DNA of 64,000 nucleotides from Pseudomonas sp. Irchel s3f7 (GCF_900187615.1 NZ_FYDO01000015.1:96345-160344), one strand, 5' to 3'; shown: positions 1-8,870, numbered from the stretch's first letter. Notes: generated by a model not told the origin, from the sequence alone. Made by a program: numbers and translations.

Positions 1-413
1 ACCGCCGCAATGAAATCATCGGCCTGGCCGGGATCTCGGTCGACCTGCAATCGGCGAGCGATACGCACCCGGCGTATCAGCGCCTGGCGGCGGTCGATGA
101 GCACATTCGCGCGCACTTCAATCGACGCGTGACGCTTGGCGAACTGACGCGCATCGCCGGTATTTCAGTGGCGCAACTGGAGCGCTACTGCAAGCGCGTG
201 TTCCACCTGACACCGCGGCAGATGATCCAGAAAGTGCGCCTGGAACATGCTTATCGTCTGCTGCACACCGAGATGCCGATCACCGACGTTGCCTTGCAAT
301 GCGGCTACACCGACCACAGTGCGTTCACTCGGCAGTTCAAGGCCTCGACCGGATTCACGCCGCGTCAGTACCGGCAGGCGACCGGTCTGGAGCAGTCGTC
401 GAGCCTGGATTAG
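1..413 (+). CDS. AraC-family transcriptional regulator, C-terminal part (5' end outside window)
   Basis: The reading frame is open from base 3 and ends at TAG 411-413, so only the last about 136 residues are present. They contain a complete AraC/XylS double helix-turn-helix: first HTH around VTLGELTRIAGISVAQLERY, then the linker FHLTPRQMIQKVRLEHAYRLL, then the second HTH (ITDVALQCGYTDHSAFTRQFK) and the typical GFTPRQYR end. The part upstream of the HTH (RRNEIIGLAGISVDLQ) resembles the end of a PAS-like sensor domain, but too little is visible to be sure. The AraC assignment is firm; ligand and targets cannot be told. The next gene, RidA-like, is about 75 bp downstream on the same strand, but nothing shows the regulator controls it. 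Confidence 0.9.
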   Translation, partial: RRNEIIGLAGISVDLQSASDTHPAYQRLAAVDEHIRAHFNRRVTLGELTRIAGISVAQLERYCKRVFHLTPRQMIQKVRLEHAYRLLHTEMPITDVALQCGYTDHSAFTRQFKASTGFTPRQYRQATGLEQSSSLD

Positions 414-488
414 CGATGCGTCGGGATTGGCCTGTAAACTGGCTGCGTCAAAGGCATTCGCCTTACCCTTTCAAGCAAGAGAGTTCCC

Positions 489-869
489 ATGGCAAACCAC
501 GACCTGACCTTTACGCCCGATCCTGATGCGGATTCGATTTCCTCCGACGTCGTCGGTTTCGGCGGCGTGCTGGTCTCCACGCAGATTCCGACCCGCGCCG
601 ACGGCAGCCTGGAACTGGGCGACATCACCCTGCAAAGCGAATGCACCCTGCAAGCGCTGAAAGTGGCACTGGAACGTGCCGGCAGCTCCATGGACCGCGT
701 GATGCACCTGACCATCTACCTCACCGACATGGCCGACCGCGCCGCGTTCAACGAAGTCTACAAGCGCTATTTCGCCAAGCCATGGCCGGTCCGCGCTGCT
801 GTGGGCGTAGCGTCCCTGGCGGTCGAAGGCATGCGCGTGGAAGTGACCGCGATGGCCGCCAAGGCCTGA
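489..869 (+). CDS. RidA family protein (Rid/YjgF/UK114)
   Basis: A 126-residue protein of normal Rid-family length. It has the family core: V..GGVLVSTQIPTRADG near the N-terminus, a central helix (LQSECTLQALKVALERAGSSMDRVMHLTIYLTDMADRAAFNEVYKRYF) and the C-terminal segment PVRAAVGVASLAVEGMRVEVTAMA. RidA itself hydrolyses reactive imine/enamine intermediates released by PLP enzymes, using a conserved Arg; PVRAAVGV contains the Arg at the equivalent place. The ATG at 489 follows an AAGAGAG ribosome site. It is a Rid-family paralog and not necessarily the housekeeping RidA, so the substrate is left open. It is followed by a REPIN array. Confidence 0.85.
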   Translation: MANHDLTFTPDPDADSISSDVVGFGGVLVSTQIPTRADGSLELGDITLQSECTLQALKVALERAGSSMDRVMHLTIYLTDMADRAAFNEVYKRYFAKPWPVRAAVGVASLAVEGMRVEVTAMAAKA

Positions 870-894
870 CCTCCACCAGACATACACAAAACCC

Positions 895-1527
895 TGTAGG
901 AGCGGGCTTGCCCGCGATGACGGCGTGTCAGTCGACATCCATTTTGAATGGTCTACCGCTTTCGCGAGCAAGCTTGCTCCTACAGGGGCATGTTGGTCAT
1001 GGGCTGAATGTGTGGTCCACGCCGATCAACTGTAGGAGCGGGCTTGCCCGCGATGACGGCGTGTCAGTCGACATCCATTTTGAATGGTCTACCGCTTTCG
1101 CGAGCAAGCTTGCTCCTACAGGGGCATGGTGGTCATGGGCTGGATGTGTGGTCCACGCCGATCAACTGTAGGAGCGGGCTTGCCCGCGATGACGGCGTGT
1201 CAGCCAACACCCATTTTGAATGGTCTACCGCTATCGCGAGCAAGCTTGCTCCTACGGGGGCATGTTGGTCATGGGCTGAATGTGTGGTCCACGTCGATCA
1301 AATGTAGGAGCGGGCTTGCCCGCGATGGCGGAGTGTCAGTCGACATTCATTTTGAATGGTCTATCGCTATCGCGAGCAAGCTTGCTCCTACGGGGAATGT
1401 TGGTCATGGGCTGAATGTGTGGTCCACGTCGATCAAATGTAGGAGCGGGCTTGCCCGCGATGACGGCGTGTCAATCGACATACATTTTGAATGGTCTACC
1501 GCTATCGCGAGCAAGCTCGCTCCTACA
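895..1527. repeat. Tandem array of five REPINs, 136-bp period
   Basis: Five nearly identical units start at 895, 1031, 1167, 1303 and 1438, giving steps of 136, 136, 136 and 135 bp. Each unit is a REP doublet of about 90 bp: a left arm TGTAGGAGCGGGCTTGCCCG, a short variable centre, and an inverted right arm CGCGAGCAAGCTTGCTCCTA, followed by a spacer of about 46 bp that is also conserved. Units differ by only a few substitutions. Reading frames through the array come from the repeats and are not genes. This accounts for most of the 774-bp gap between the RidA-like gene and the next gene. Confidence 0.95.
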
Positions 1528-1643
1528 GGGATTCAGGTCGTCAGGTCTACACAAAACGCCACCCGGCAGCACACGGGTGCCCCTCAAGCGTTTCACCGCT
1601 ACAATGCACGCCTCGACCGTGACAGCCTGACTAAAAAAATATT

Positions 1644-3632
1644 ATGTCCCTGCCCAAACATCATCTGGAATTGCTCAGCCCCGCCCGTGACGTGGCCATC
1701 GCCCGTGAGGCGATCCTGCATGGCGCTGATGCGATCTACATCGGCGGCCCGAGCTTCGGCGCCCGCCACAATGCCTGCAACGAAGTCAGCGAAATCGCCG
1801 AATTGGTGGAATTCGCCCGTCGCTATCACGCGCGGGTGTTCACCACCATCAACACCATCCTGCACGACAACGAACTGGAGCCGGCCCGCAAGCTGATCCA
1901 CCAGTTGTACGATGCCGGTGTCGATGCGCTGATCGTCCAGGACCTGGGCGTGATGGAGCTGGACATTCCACCCATCGAGCTGCACGCCAGCACCCAGACC
2001 GACATCCGCACCCTGGAACGGGCAAAGTTCCTCGATCAGGCCGGCTTCTCCCAACTGGTGCTGGCCCGTGAGCTGAACCTGCAAGAGATCCGTGCGATTG
2101 CCAACGAGACCGACGCGGCCATCGAGTTCTTCATCCACGGTGCGTTGTGCGTGGCGTTTTCCGGGCAGTGCAACATTTCCCACGCCCACACCGGTCGCAG
2201 CGCCAACCGCGGCGATTGCTCCCAGGCGTGCCGTTTGCCTTACACCCTCAAGGACGAAAAGGGCGGTGTGATCGCTTACGAAAAACACCTGCTGTCGATG
2301 AAGGACAACAACCAGAGCGCCAACATCCGCGCCCTGGTTGAGGCCGGCGTGCGTTCGTTCAAGATCGAAGGGCGCTACAAGGACATGGGCTATGTGAAAA
2401 ACATCACGGCCTATTACCGCCAGCGCCTCGACGCCGTACTCGAAGACCGCCCGGACCTGGCCCGTGCCTCCAGCGGCCGCACCGCGCACTTCTTCCTGCC
2501 CGACCCGGAAAAAACCTTCCACCGTGGCAGCACCGATTACTTCGTCACGGATCGCAAGATCGACATCGGCGCCTTCGACTCGCCGACCTTCACCGGTTTG
2601 CCGGTGGGTGTGGTCGAGAAAGTCGCCAAGCGTGACATGCAGGTCGTCACGCACGAACCGCTGTCCAACGGCGACGGCCTCAATGTGCTGGTCAAGCGTG
2701 AAGTCGTGGGTTTCCGCGCCAACATCGCCGAGCCGAAAGGCGAATTCGAGGAGGACGGCGAGAAGCGTTATCGCTATCGCGTCGAGCCAAACGAGATGCC
2801 GGAGGGGATGTACAAACTGCGCCCCAACCATCCGCTGAATCGCAACCTCGATCACAACTGGCAACAGGCGCTGCAAAAGACCTCAGCCGAGCGTCGCGTG
2901 GCCCTGCGTTGGGTCGCTAGCCTGCGTGAAGAGCAGCTGGAACTCACCGCGACCAGCGAAGAGGGCATCAGCGCCAGCGTCACCCTGAAAGGGCCGTTCG
3001 GTGCCGCCAACAAGCCGGAGCAGGCACTGGAGCAATTGCAGGACCTGCTCGGTCAGTTGGGCACTACGCAGTACCACGCCATCGACATCAAGCTGGATGC
3101 GCCACAGGCGTACTTCATTCCGAACTCGCAGCTCAAAGCCTTGCGCCGTGAAGTGATTGAAGCCTTGACCGAAGCGCGCATCGCCGCTCACCCGCGCGGT
3201 GGTCGCAAGGCCGAGACCACACCGCCACCGGTGTACCCGGAATCGCACCTGTCGTTCCTGGCGAACGTCTACAACCAGAAGGCCCGCGACTTCTATCATC
3301 GCCACGGCGTGAAGCTGATCGATGCGGCCTACGAGGCCCACGAGGAAACCGGCGAGGTGCCGGTGATGATCACCAAGCACTGCCTGCGATTCTCCTTCAA
3401 CCTGTGCCCGAAACAGGCCAAGGGCGTGACTGGCGTGCGTACCAAGGTCGCGCCGATGCAGTTGATCCACGGCGACGAAGTATTGACGCTGAAGTTCGAC
3501 TGCAAGCCTTGCGAAATGCACATCATCGGCAAAATGAAAGGCCACATCTTCAACCTGCCGCAACCGGGCAGCGTGGTCGGTCACATCAGCCCTGAAGACC
3601 TGCTCAAGACCATCCCGCGCGCGCCGCATTGA
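1644..3632 (+). CDS. rlhA: U32 peptidase-family protein, probable 23S rRNA 5-hydroxycytidine synthase RlhA (YdcP)
   Basis: A 662-residue protein. The N-terminal U32 domain is clear: LELLSPARDVAIAREAILHGADAIYIGG, then HASTQTDI, then GALCVAFSGQCNIS and RGDCSQACRLPY, and FKIEGRYKDMGYV. The C-terminal half carries a second cysteine set (HCLRFSFNLCPKQ and FDCKPCEMHI) likely to bind an Fe-S cluster. E. coli has two related U32 proteins: TrhP (YegQ, about 450 residues, tRNA) and RlhA (YdcP, about 650 residues, C2501 of 23S rRNA). Length and the long C-terminal extension favour RlhA. The old name collagenase-like protease is misleading: the better-studied members hydroxylate RNA using prephenate-derived chemistry. 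The ATG at 1644 follows an A-rich leader with only a weak ribosome site. Confidence 0.75.
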   Translation: MSLPKHHLELLSPARDVAIAREAILHGADAIYIGGPSFGARHNACNEVSEIAELVEFARRYHARVFTTINTILHDNELEPARKLIHQLYDAGVDALIVQDLGVMELDIPPIELHASTQTDIRTLERAKFLDQAGFSQLVLARELNLQEIRAIANETDAAIEFFIHGALCVAFSGQCNISHAHTGRSANRGDCSQACRLPYTLKDEKGGVIAYEKHLLSMKDNNQSANIRALVEAGVRSFKIEGRYKDMGYVKNITAYYRQRLDAVLEDRPDLARASSGRTAHFFLPDPEKTFHRGSTDYFVTDRKIDIGAFDSPTFTGLPVGVVEKVAKRDMQVVTHEPLSNGDGLNVLVKREVVGFRANIAEPKGEFEEDGEKRYRYRVEPNEMPEGMYKLRPNHPLNRNLDHNWQQALQKTSAERRVALRWVASLREEQLELTATSEEGISASVTLKGPFGAANKPEQALEQLQDLLGQLGTTQYHAIDIKLDAPQAYFIPNSQLKALRREVIEALTEARIAAHPRGGRKAETTPPPVYPESHLSFLANVYNQKARDFYHRHGVKLIDAAYEAHEETGEVPVMITKHCLRFSFNLCPKQAKGVTGVRTKVAPMQLIHGDEVLTLKFDCKPCEMHIIGKMKGHIFNLPQPGSVVGHISPEDLLKTIPRAPH

Positions 3633-3640
3633 CGGACGGG

Positions 3641-3668
3641 TGGAGCGCGGCCCTGATGCCGCGCTCCA
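3641..3668. terminator. Strong hairpin between convergent genes
   Basis: TGGAGCGCGG and CCGCGCTCCA form a perfect 10-bp stem with an 8-base loop just after the rlhA-like stop codon and before the convergent gene's end. There is no U-tract on the plus strand directly after the stem (it is followed by CTGTCGAAAAAA), so it is not a textbook intrinsic terminator. It probably ends or protects the upstream transcript. Confidence 0.5.
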
Positions 3669-3686
3669 CTGTCGAAAAAATCGAGA

Positions 3687-4130
3687 CTAGTTACAGGCTT
3701 CAGCGACGGCCTTTTCGGCGCGTTTAAACTCCTGGCTGACGTCCGTAGTGATTTTCTGCTCTTTCATTTTCTGGCCGAGAAATGGTTGCTCACCGCGGGA
3801 CTCGACTTCTGCATCTTCGGCAACGATCTGGGCTTTGATCGCGGTGGCATGTTCGTCGATGACAGCATCGACCTCAGCCTGGTTTTTTGCGGTGTCGAGG
3901 GCTTTGACCAGTTTGCCTGCTTCCGCTTTTTCGGCTTCGGCATAGGCCTCGACCGTCAATCCAGCGGCCATTGCCCGAGCTTGGGTTTCCAGGGCCTTCA
4001 TGTGCTGCTGAGCGGTGTTGCACAGGGTTTCCTGCCGTTTGCTTTCGACTAGGCTCCAGATGTTGACGCCATAAATTGCGGCACCCGTGACAATGAGGAT
4101 GACCGCGGCACTGATCAATTTGCCTTTCAC
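3687..4130 (-). CDS. Hypothetical membrane-anchored protein with charged helical ectodomain
   Basis: A 147-residue protein. Residues 4-26 (KLISAAVILIVTGAAIYGV) form one N-terminal membrane anchor or uncleaved signal. The rest is Ala/Glu/Lys-rich and predicted helical (EAYAEAEKAEAGKLVKALDTAKNQAEVDAVIDEHATAIKAQ), with two cysteines at Cys37 and near the C-terminus. I do not recognise a named family. The start is ATG at 4130. The lack of paralogs nearby and its position next to a tRNA give no functional hint; a small envelope protein is the most that can be said. Confidence 0.65.
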   Translation of the reverse strand: MKGKLISAAVILIVTGAAIYGVNIWSLVESKRQETLCNTAQQHMKALETQARAMAAGLTVEAYAEAEKAEAGKLVKALDTAKNQAEVDAVIDEHATAIKAQIVAEDAEVESRGEQPFLGQKMKEQKITTDVSQEFKRAEKAVAEACN

Positions 4131-4481
4131 ATTCCATACCCAAGCGTGTCAAGGGAAGTCCTGTTTTGCATCCATAGCCCGACTCCATTCGAATTAGAAA
4201 AGCGTAGCAGACGAAAATTTTCTTCCGGTGAAACGTTTCGCTCAGCGCGCTGCCGTTCGGGTTGAATTGCGGGCTGTAGAAGCGCCTGCGTCAGGGTTTT
4301 TACCGTCGCCAAGTGCTTCAATGGGTAGTAAGCATCTGTTTTAAAAAACAATTTGTACTAAAAGGGCTTCCCAGACGGCGAGAAAGTTGATAAATTTCCG
4401 CCCGCTCTTGCAGCAACCCTTACAGGGTTCGCAGCGCAGGAGCTTCACAAGAGAGCGCCACGCTCTCGTCGCAACACCTAC
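4131..4481. other. Intergenic region upstream of tRNA-Gln
   Basis: About 350 bp between the divergent small membrane protein and tRNA-Gln. A perfect 7-bp hairpin (GAGAGCG / CGCTCTC, 4451-4467) sits 14 bp upstream of the tRNA. The tract at 4325-4370 is AT-rich and could hold promoters for either side. No convincing gene is seen. Confidence 0.5.
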
Positions 4482-4556
4482 AGGGGCGTCGCCAAGCGGT
4501 AAGGCAGCAGGTTTTGATCCTGCCATGCGTTGGTTCGAATCCAGCCGCCCCTGCCA
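4482..4556 (+). tRNA. tRNA-Gln (anticodon TTG)
   Basis: A 75-base cloverleaf can be folded by eye. The acceptor AGGGGCG pairs with CGCCCCT, then discriminator G and an encoded CCA. The D-arm contains GCCAAGCGGTAAGGC. The anticodon stem GCAGG/CCTGC encloses loop TTTTGAT with anticodon TTG at 4514-4516. The T-arm contains GGTTCGAATCC. It reads CAA codons. It stands alone, with no second tRNA adjacent. Confidence 0.95.
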
Positions 4557-4859
4557 TTTTCCTTACACTCATCCCGTCAGTCGGCCGTCAACGCGCCAGC
4601 TTGGGATGATTGTGTCTTTGAGAAACGCCAATGCCTGTTCGGCGTGGGCTCTCCTTTCAGTTGTCTATCCTCCTCTGTCACCCTTGTACTTGATCCTGGA
4701 ATTCATCTGCAGTAAACAGGGCACATTCCGCGCATTATGCAGACATGCAGATCAGTTTTTTCGGCTTGGTGTCTGGGCATCAAAGGCGTTTAATCAAATG
4801 TGGACCCCCATGATCAAGCGAGATATCCGTTGGTAGAGCGCCGTCAGTTCAGTGGTGGC
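4557..4859. other. Intergenic region after tRNA-Gln
   Basis: About 300 bp between tRNA-Gln and the GlxA-like regulator. It is less GC-rich than its surroundings. No coding frame with a ribosome site is convincing; a GTG at 4800 could extend the regulator by 20 residues but lacks a ribosome site. No integrase or attachment-site duplication of the tRNA 3' end was seen within the window. Confidence 0.4.
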
Positions 4860-5843
4860 ATGAAGGGTAAGAATCTTCGCTACCTCAATGATCATGAGGG
4901 CCAACCGGTCCTTCGGGCCCGCGCAGGGTTTTTGTTGCTGGAGCATTTTTCGTTGCCTGCGTTTACCCAGGCGCTCGATACGATTGTCACTGCAAACCTG
5001 TTAAGGCCTGCATTGTTCTCAACGAAAACCTTCGGGCTGACGGAAGGGGAAGTGATCAGTGATCTGGGGCTGGTCATTCGACCCGATGCAAGTCTCAATC
5101 ATGCCGCGATCCAGGACCTGGACTTGCTGGTTGTCTGTGGCGGGTACCGTACGGCACTCAAAGCGGACGATGCATTGATCAATCTGTTGCGCGAAGCGTC
5201 TGATCAGGGCGTTACGCTGGCTGGTGTGTGGAATGGCGCCTGGTTCCTCGGACGAGCCGGTTTGCTGGATGGATATCGCTGCGCGATTCACCCTGAACAT
5301 CGTCCCGCACTGGCGGAAATTGCCAGGCTGGCTCAAGTCACCAGTGAAGCCTATGTGGTTGATCGCGACCGCCTGACCGCATCCAGTCCCAATGGTGCGT
5401 TCTACATGGCCCTCGAGTGGATAAAGGGCTTGCACGACAAGGCACTGACCGACGGCATTGAAGACATTCTTGCATTTGAAGCTTCGCGTTACCGGCGCAT
5501 CAAGCCAACGCTGAACGTGTCGGTCAGCGGTCCTCTCAGGGAAATGGTCAACTTGATGGATGCCAACCTGGAGGAGCCGCTGGAAATGGAGGTGCTCTGC
5601 CTGTACGCGGGCCGATCCCGTCGACAGATCGAACGTCTGTTCAAAGAGCAGCTTGGCACCACCCCGCAACGCTATTACATGGACTTGCGGATAACTGAAG
5701 CACGTCGACTCCTTCAGCACACCACGTTGACCATCGTCGAAGTCTCGGTAGCCTGTGGTTTCGTTTCGCCCAGCCACTTCAGCAAATGCTACAACGCGTA
5801 TTTCGGTTATCGGCCATCAAAGGAAATCAGGCTGGTCAAATAA
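4860..5843 (+). CDS. GlxA-like regulator (DJ-1/PfpI-like domain plus AraC HTH)
   Basis: A 327-residue protein from ATG 4860; a GTG at 4800 is an alternative in-frame start. The N-terminal about 190 residues are a DJ-1/PfpI (class I amidotransferase-like) domain: GFLLLEHFSLPAFTQALDTI, then DLDLLVVCGGYRTA, then LAGVWNGAWFLGRAGLLDGY. The nucleophile-elbow position reads WNGA, not the CTGA of many amidotransferase-like members, so the domain probably binds a ligand and does not catalyse. The C-terminal about 100 residues are an AraC-type DNA-binding domain (LEMEVLCLYAGRSRRQIERLFKEQLG and VEVSVACGFVSPSHFSKCYNAYFGYRPS). The architecture is shared by ArgR, CdhR and GbdR of pseudomonads, regulators of amino acid and quaternary amine catabolism. 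Targets here are unknown. Confidence 0.85.
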   Translation: MKGKNLRYLNDHEGQPVLRARAGFLLLEHFSLPAFTQALDTIVTANLLRPALFSTKTFGLTEGEVISDLGLVIRPDASLNHAAIQDLDLLVVCGGYRTALKADDALINLLREASDQGVTLAGVWNGAWFLGRAGLLDGYRCAIHPEHRPALAEIARLAQVTSEAYVVDRDRLTASSPNGAFYMALEWIKGLHDKALTDGIEDILAFEASRYRRIKPTLNVSVSGPLREMVNLMDANLEEPLEMEVLCLYAGRSRRQIERLFKEQLGTTPQRYYMDLRITEARRLLQHTTLTIVEVSVACGFVSPSHFSKCYNAYFGYRPSKEIRLVK

Positions 5844-5864
5844 CTGTCATGCAATCACCGATGG

Positions 5865-6527
5865 CTAGCGAAACCGCTGCGCAATGCCATCGGCAAACGG
5901 ATAGATAGAAAACCAGGGTCTGGCCTCGTCGATCACTCGCTGGAACGAAGGTCGGGTGATCAGCCGCTCGAAATACGCATTCAAGTGCGGGTAGTCATCG
6001 GCAAACGGCACCAGCGTATCGGCATAGAACAATGCCGGGCAGGCGGCGCAGTCGGCCATGCTGAACTCGTCTCCGGTGGCCCACATTCTGGACGCCAATT
6101 GACGGTCGAGCATGCCGTACGCGGTCGTCAGTGCGGCGCGTTCCCGGGTCAGGTCGCCGTTCGTCGAGCGCAGGCGATCGAGGACGATCTGGTTCATCGG
6201 CCCCTGGACGTCGAGGTCGAAAAAACGATCCCACAAACGAATCTCCCACGCAGCCTCCCAATCGTCGGGAATCAGGCGATGTCGGCGTGCATGAAAGTGG
6301 TCCAGATACTCGATGATGATGCTCGATTCCGCCACGTCGCGCTGACGTGCGTGATCGCGGATCACCGGAAACTTGACCAGTGGCCACAGGGCTTGAAGCT
6401 CTGCCCGGTCGGCCTCGTTGCCCAGGTCGATGATCTTTTTTTCAAACTCGATGTCGTGTTCGTAGAGTGCGATCAGCACTTTGTGGCAGTACGACGAGAG
6501 CGGATGGAAGTAGAGAGTCAGCGGCAT
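5865..6527 (-). CDS. Glutathione S-transferase family protein
   Basis: A 220-residue protein, the usual GST length. The N-terminal thioredoxin-like domain starts MPLTLYFHPLSSYCHKVLIALYE and includes the conserved cis-proline region (WPLVKFPVIRD) and the glutathione-contacting motif AESSIIIEYLD. The C-terminal helical domain includes the N-capping-like stretch EFSMADCAACPALFYAD. The start at 6527 is preceded on the minus strand by GAGG at good spacing; a longer frame to 6599 lacks a ribosome site. The family conjugates or reduces electrophiles with glutathione; the substrate cannot be told. It ends convergently with the GlxA-like regulator (21 bp gap). Confidence 0.88.
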   Translation of the reverse strand: MPLTLYFHPLSSYCHKVLIALYEHDIEFEKKIIDLGNEADRAELQALWPLVKFPVIRDHARQRDVAESSIIIEYLDHFHARRHRLIPDDWEAAWEIRLWDRFFDLDVQGPMNQIVLDRLRSTNGDLTRERAALTTAYGMLDRQLASRMWATGDEFSMADCAACPALFYADTLVPFADDYPHLNAYFERLITRPSFQRVIDEARPWFSIYPFADGIAQRFR

Positions 6528-6838
6528 CTTTCGGTCCCTCGGCCAAGTGCAAACCCGTGCATTATCCGCCTGCACTCGCCGATGTGCGAGGTGCTCCATC
6601 GTGGTGCTGTTTGGAGGTGAAAGGGTTGGGAATTGCTTGACCTGACAATCATTAAAATATCTTTTAAATCAATGTGATCGTAACTCGTTCGGTGATCAGT
6701 CCGAACGTGGCACGCACATTGCTCCATTCCTCTGGCACCGGTTCTGGTGCGATTGATCCGGGACGACCCGGAGGCCTAGCGGCTCTGCGATATCTGGACG
6801 ACCAGGTGACATTTTGACTAATCATCAGGAGGTTACTT
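6528..6838. promoter_or_regulatory. Divergent intergenic region
   Basis: About 310 bp separate the GST (minus) from the oxygenase gene (plus), so promoters of both lie here. The part 6630-6680 is AT-rich (ATTAAAATATCTTTTAAATC). I see no operator that I recognise. A strong ribosome site (AGGAGG) precedes the oxygenase ATG. Confidence 0.4.
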
Positions 6839-7888
6839 ATGGCGCCCACGCCTCGAACTACCCCTCATTCAGCGTTCGAACACCTGCCCCTCGTGGACAT
6901 TGGCGGACTGTTTTCCGACTGCGCAGCCGATCGCATCCAAGCCGCCGCAGCGTTGGGGAACGCCGCGCAGCAGGCAGGTTTCCTCTATGTGACCGGGCAC
7001 GGTATCGATCCGCAGATCATCAATCGTCTCAAGCAACGGAGCGTTGAATACTTCGCCCAGCCGGTCGAGCGCAAGATGCAGGATTACATCGGGCTTTCGA
7101 GCAATCACTGCGGGTATGTCCCGGAGGGCGAGGAGCAGTTTGTCGAGGGCAGCATCGATCACAAGGAGGCCTTCGACGTTGGCTTCGACTATGTCCTGCC
7201 AGAGGGGCAGCGCCCCATGCTGGGGGCCAATCGCTGGCCAGTGTTGCCGGGTTTCAAGCAGGACATCAAGGCTTACTACGACGCGGTGTTCAGTCTTAGC
7301 CTTGCGCTGTTTCGGGGCTTTGCGCTGGCCTTGGGTTTACCGGAAAACGCCATCAGCCAGTGGGTCAATCATCCGCCCAGTCAACTTCGATTGATCCACT
7401 ATCCGTATTCAAAGGATGCACCGCAGGATCGTCCGGGCATTGGCGCGCACACCGACTACGAATGCTTCACCATCCTGCTGCCGACTGCGCCGGGGCTTGA
7501 AGTGTTGAACGGAGCAGGGCAGTGGATCGACGTGCCGCTGGTCGAAGGTGCATTTGTGATCAATATCGGCGACATGATGGAGGTGCTGAGCAATGGCACC
7601 TACGTCGCCACGGCCCATCGGGTGCGCAAGGTCAGTGAAGAGCGTTATTCCTTCCCGATGTTCTGCGCTTGCGACTATGACACGGTCATCGAACCTATCG
7701 CGCAACTGCTCGAACCGGCAACGCCGAGCCGCTATGGGCCGGTGGTTTGCGGTGAGCATCTGTATGCACAAACCCTGCAAACCTTTCGCTATCTCAAGCA
7801 ACGCATGGCGCGGGGCGAGCTGAGTTTGCCCAGTGGCGCCAAAGGCTTGTCGTCATTCGGCTACGCCCCCATCTGCGAGGAGGTTTGA
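6839..7888 (+). CDS. Isopenicillin N synthase-like Fe(II)/2-oxoglutarate-dependent oxygenase
   Basis: A 349-residue protein with both halves of the family: an N-terminal DIOX_N-like domain (LPLVDIGGLF, AAQQAGFLYVTGHGID) and the double-stranded beta-helix core. Iron ligands are visible: His204 and Asp206 in GIGAHTDY and distal His260 in ATAHRV; Arg269 of ERYSFP is the co-substrate anchor. The set matches isopenicillin N synthase, ACC oxidase and ethylene-forming enzyme relatives. The substrate is unknown. It starts a co-directional group: its stop is one base before the next start, and the third gene is a periplasmic binding protein, so the substrate may be an imported nitrogenous compound (inference). 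AGGAGG lies 7-8 bases before the ATG. Confidence 0.85.
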   Translation: MAPTPRTTPHSAFEHLPLVDIGGLFSDCAADRIQAAAALGNAAQQAGFLYVTGHGIDPQIINRLKQRSVEYFAQPVERKMQDYIGLSSNHCGYVPEGEEQFVEGSIDHKEAFDVGFDYVLPEGQRPMLGANRWPVLPGFKQDIKAYYDAVFSLSLALFRGFALALGLPENAISQWVNHPPSQLRLIHYPYSKDAPQDRPGIGAHTDYECFTILLPTAPGLEVLNGAGQWIDVPLVEGAFVINIGDMMEVLSNGTYVATAHRVRKVSEERYSFPMFCACDYDTVIEPIAQLLEPATPSRYGPVVCGEHLYAQTLQTFRYLKQRMARGELSLPSGAKGLSSFGYAPICEEV

Positions 7889-7889
7889 C

Positions 7890-8831
7890 ATGCACCTTCA
7901 CGACCTTGTCGAGCAATTTGCACAACAATCACCCCACGGTGTTCCTGACTGGATGCTCGGTTTCTACAAGCGCCGGGCGATCAGTTATGCCGACGGCCTG
8001 ACCGACGTGCAGACCCACGTGTGCTGGTTCCAGAGTCGCAATTTCACCATCGATCTGCGCCTGCCGCTCGAGCACCAGCAGGTCGCGGCCAAGCCCTTGT
8101 CGGCGTACAACGCGCAAGAGCTGCAAGTGCTCGCCAATTACGAAGGCTGGGAAGCCTTGTGTTCCTGGGAAGGCGAGACCCTGAGCTGGCACACGGACAC
8201 GTCTTTGCAGGTGCACAATCGCTGGCCGGAGCCTGGACTGCTCAAGCGCATCGGTGACTGCATGATCGAGTTCTCACCCAGTGACGCCTACGTCGAAGAC
8301 TGGCGCTTGCAATCATCGGCACCGGGGGCATTGATCGGCTTGCGACTGCTGCACGAAAAGGAACTGGACAGCGGCCGCGTGCACCACCGTGGTGGTGGGC
8401 TGATCGTGTGCGGCGATCATGCGGCGCTGGTGCTTGGGCGTGCCGAGGTGCTTGAGTGCGGCCCCCTCGATCTGCGTGATGCGGTTGCGCGCCATGCCGA
8501 TGATCTGCCATGGCTCAGCCAGGCCTTCAACTTCGAGACTTCAGTTGCCTGTGGTTCCCTCGCAGAGGGCTACAACGTGACCCTATCGACCTGCGCTGCA
8601 CGCATCGGTCAGCCGCTGATCTCGCTGGAAGGCTTCGAGATTCACCCTGACGGTCAGCACGTTTTCCAGTTGCTTCAGGTCGACGGTGTTGTCCGCGAGC
8701 GCTTGTTTGTCATCGACACGCTGGAGCCGCAGGTCAGCTATTCACCCGCCACCGGCTTCACCGACCGTGCCGCGCAATGGTACGAGCGCGAATCCCCGAC
8801 ATTGAGCCGCTACACCCGGCCGCTCGTTTGA
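7890..8831 (+). CDS. Hypothetical protein of the oxygenase operon
   Basis: A 313-residue soluble protein without signal peptide or membrane segments. It begins two bases after the oxygenase stop, with GAGGAGG directly upstream, so the two are almost certainly co-transcribed and translationally coupled. Visible features: WMLGFYKRRAISYADGLTDVQTHVCWFQ near the N-terminus, many aromatic residues, and HHRGGGLIVCGDHAALVLGR in the middle, which reads like a beta-rich barrel. I do not recognise the family with confidence. Context suggests a role in the same catabolic or modification step as the oxygenase. Confidence 0.7.
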   Translation: MHLHDLVEQFAQQSPHGVPDWMLGFYKRRAISYADGLTDVQTHVCWFQSRNFTIDLRLPLEHQQVAAKPLSAYNAQELQVLANYEGWEALCSWEGETLSWHTDTSLQVHNRWPEPGLLKRIGDCMIEFSPSDAYVEDWRLQSSAPGALIGLRLLHEKELDSGRVHHRGGGLIVCGDHAALVLGRAEVLECGPLDLRDAVARHADDLPWLSQAFNFETSVACGSLAEGYNVTLSTCAARIGQPLISLEGFEIHPDGQHVFQLLQVDGVVRERLFVIDTLEPQVSYSPATGFTDRAAQWYERESPTLSRYTRPLV

Positions 8832-8870
8832 ACCCAATGCGTCACCCCATTCATAACCCGTGAGGTTTCC

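Noticed and set aside
895..1527. CRISPR array
   Set aside because: The repeat units are 136 bp with an internal inverted pair, the spacers are identical and not variable, and no cas gene is present. The same holds for the 115-bp array at 12287-12828.
1084..1896. A 270-codon plus-strand frame through the first repeat array
   Set aside because: It is made of translated REP repeats and then antisense or out-of-frame rlhA-like sequence.
4482..4859. Integration site of a mobile island at tRNA-Gln
   Set aside because: No integrase gene, no repeat of the tRNA 3' end and no abrupt gene-content change was seen downstream.
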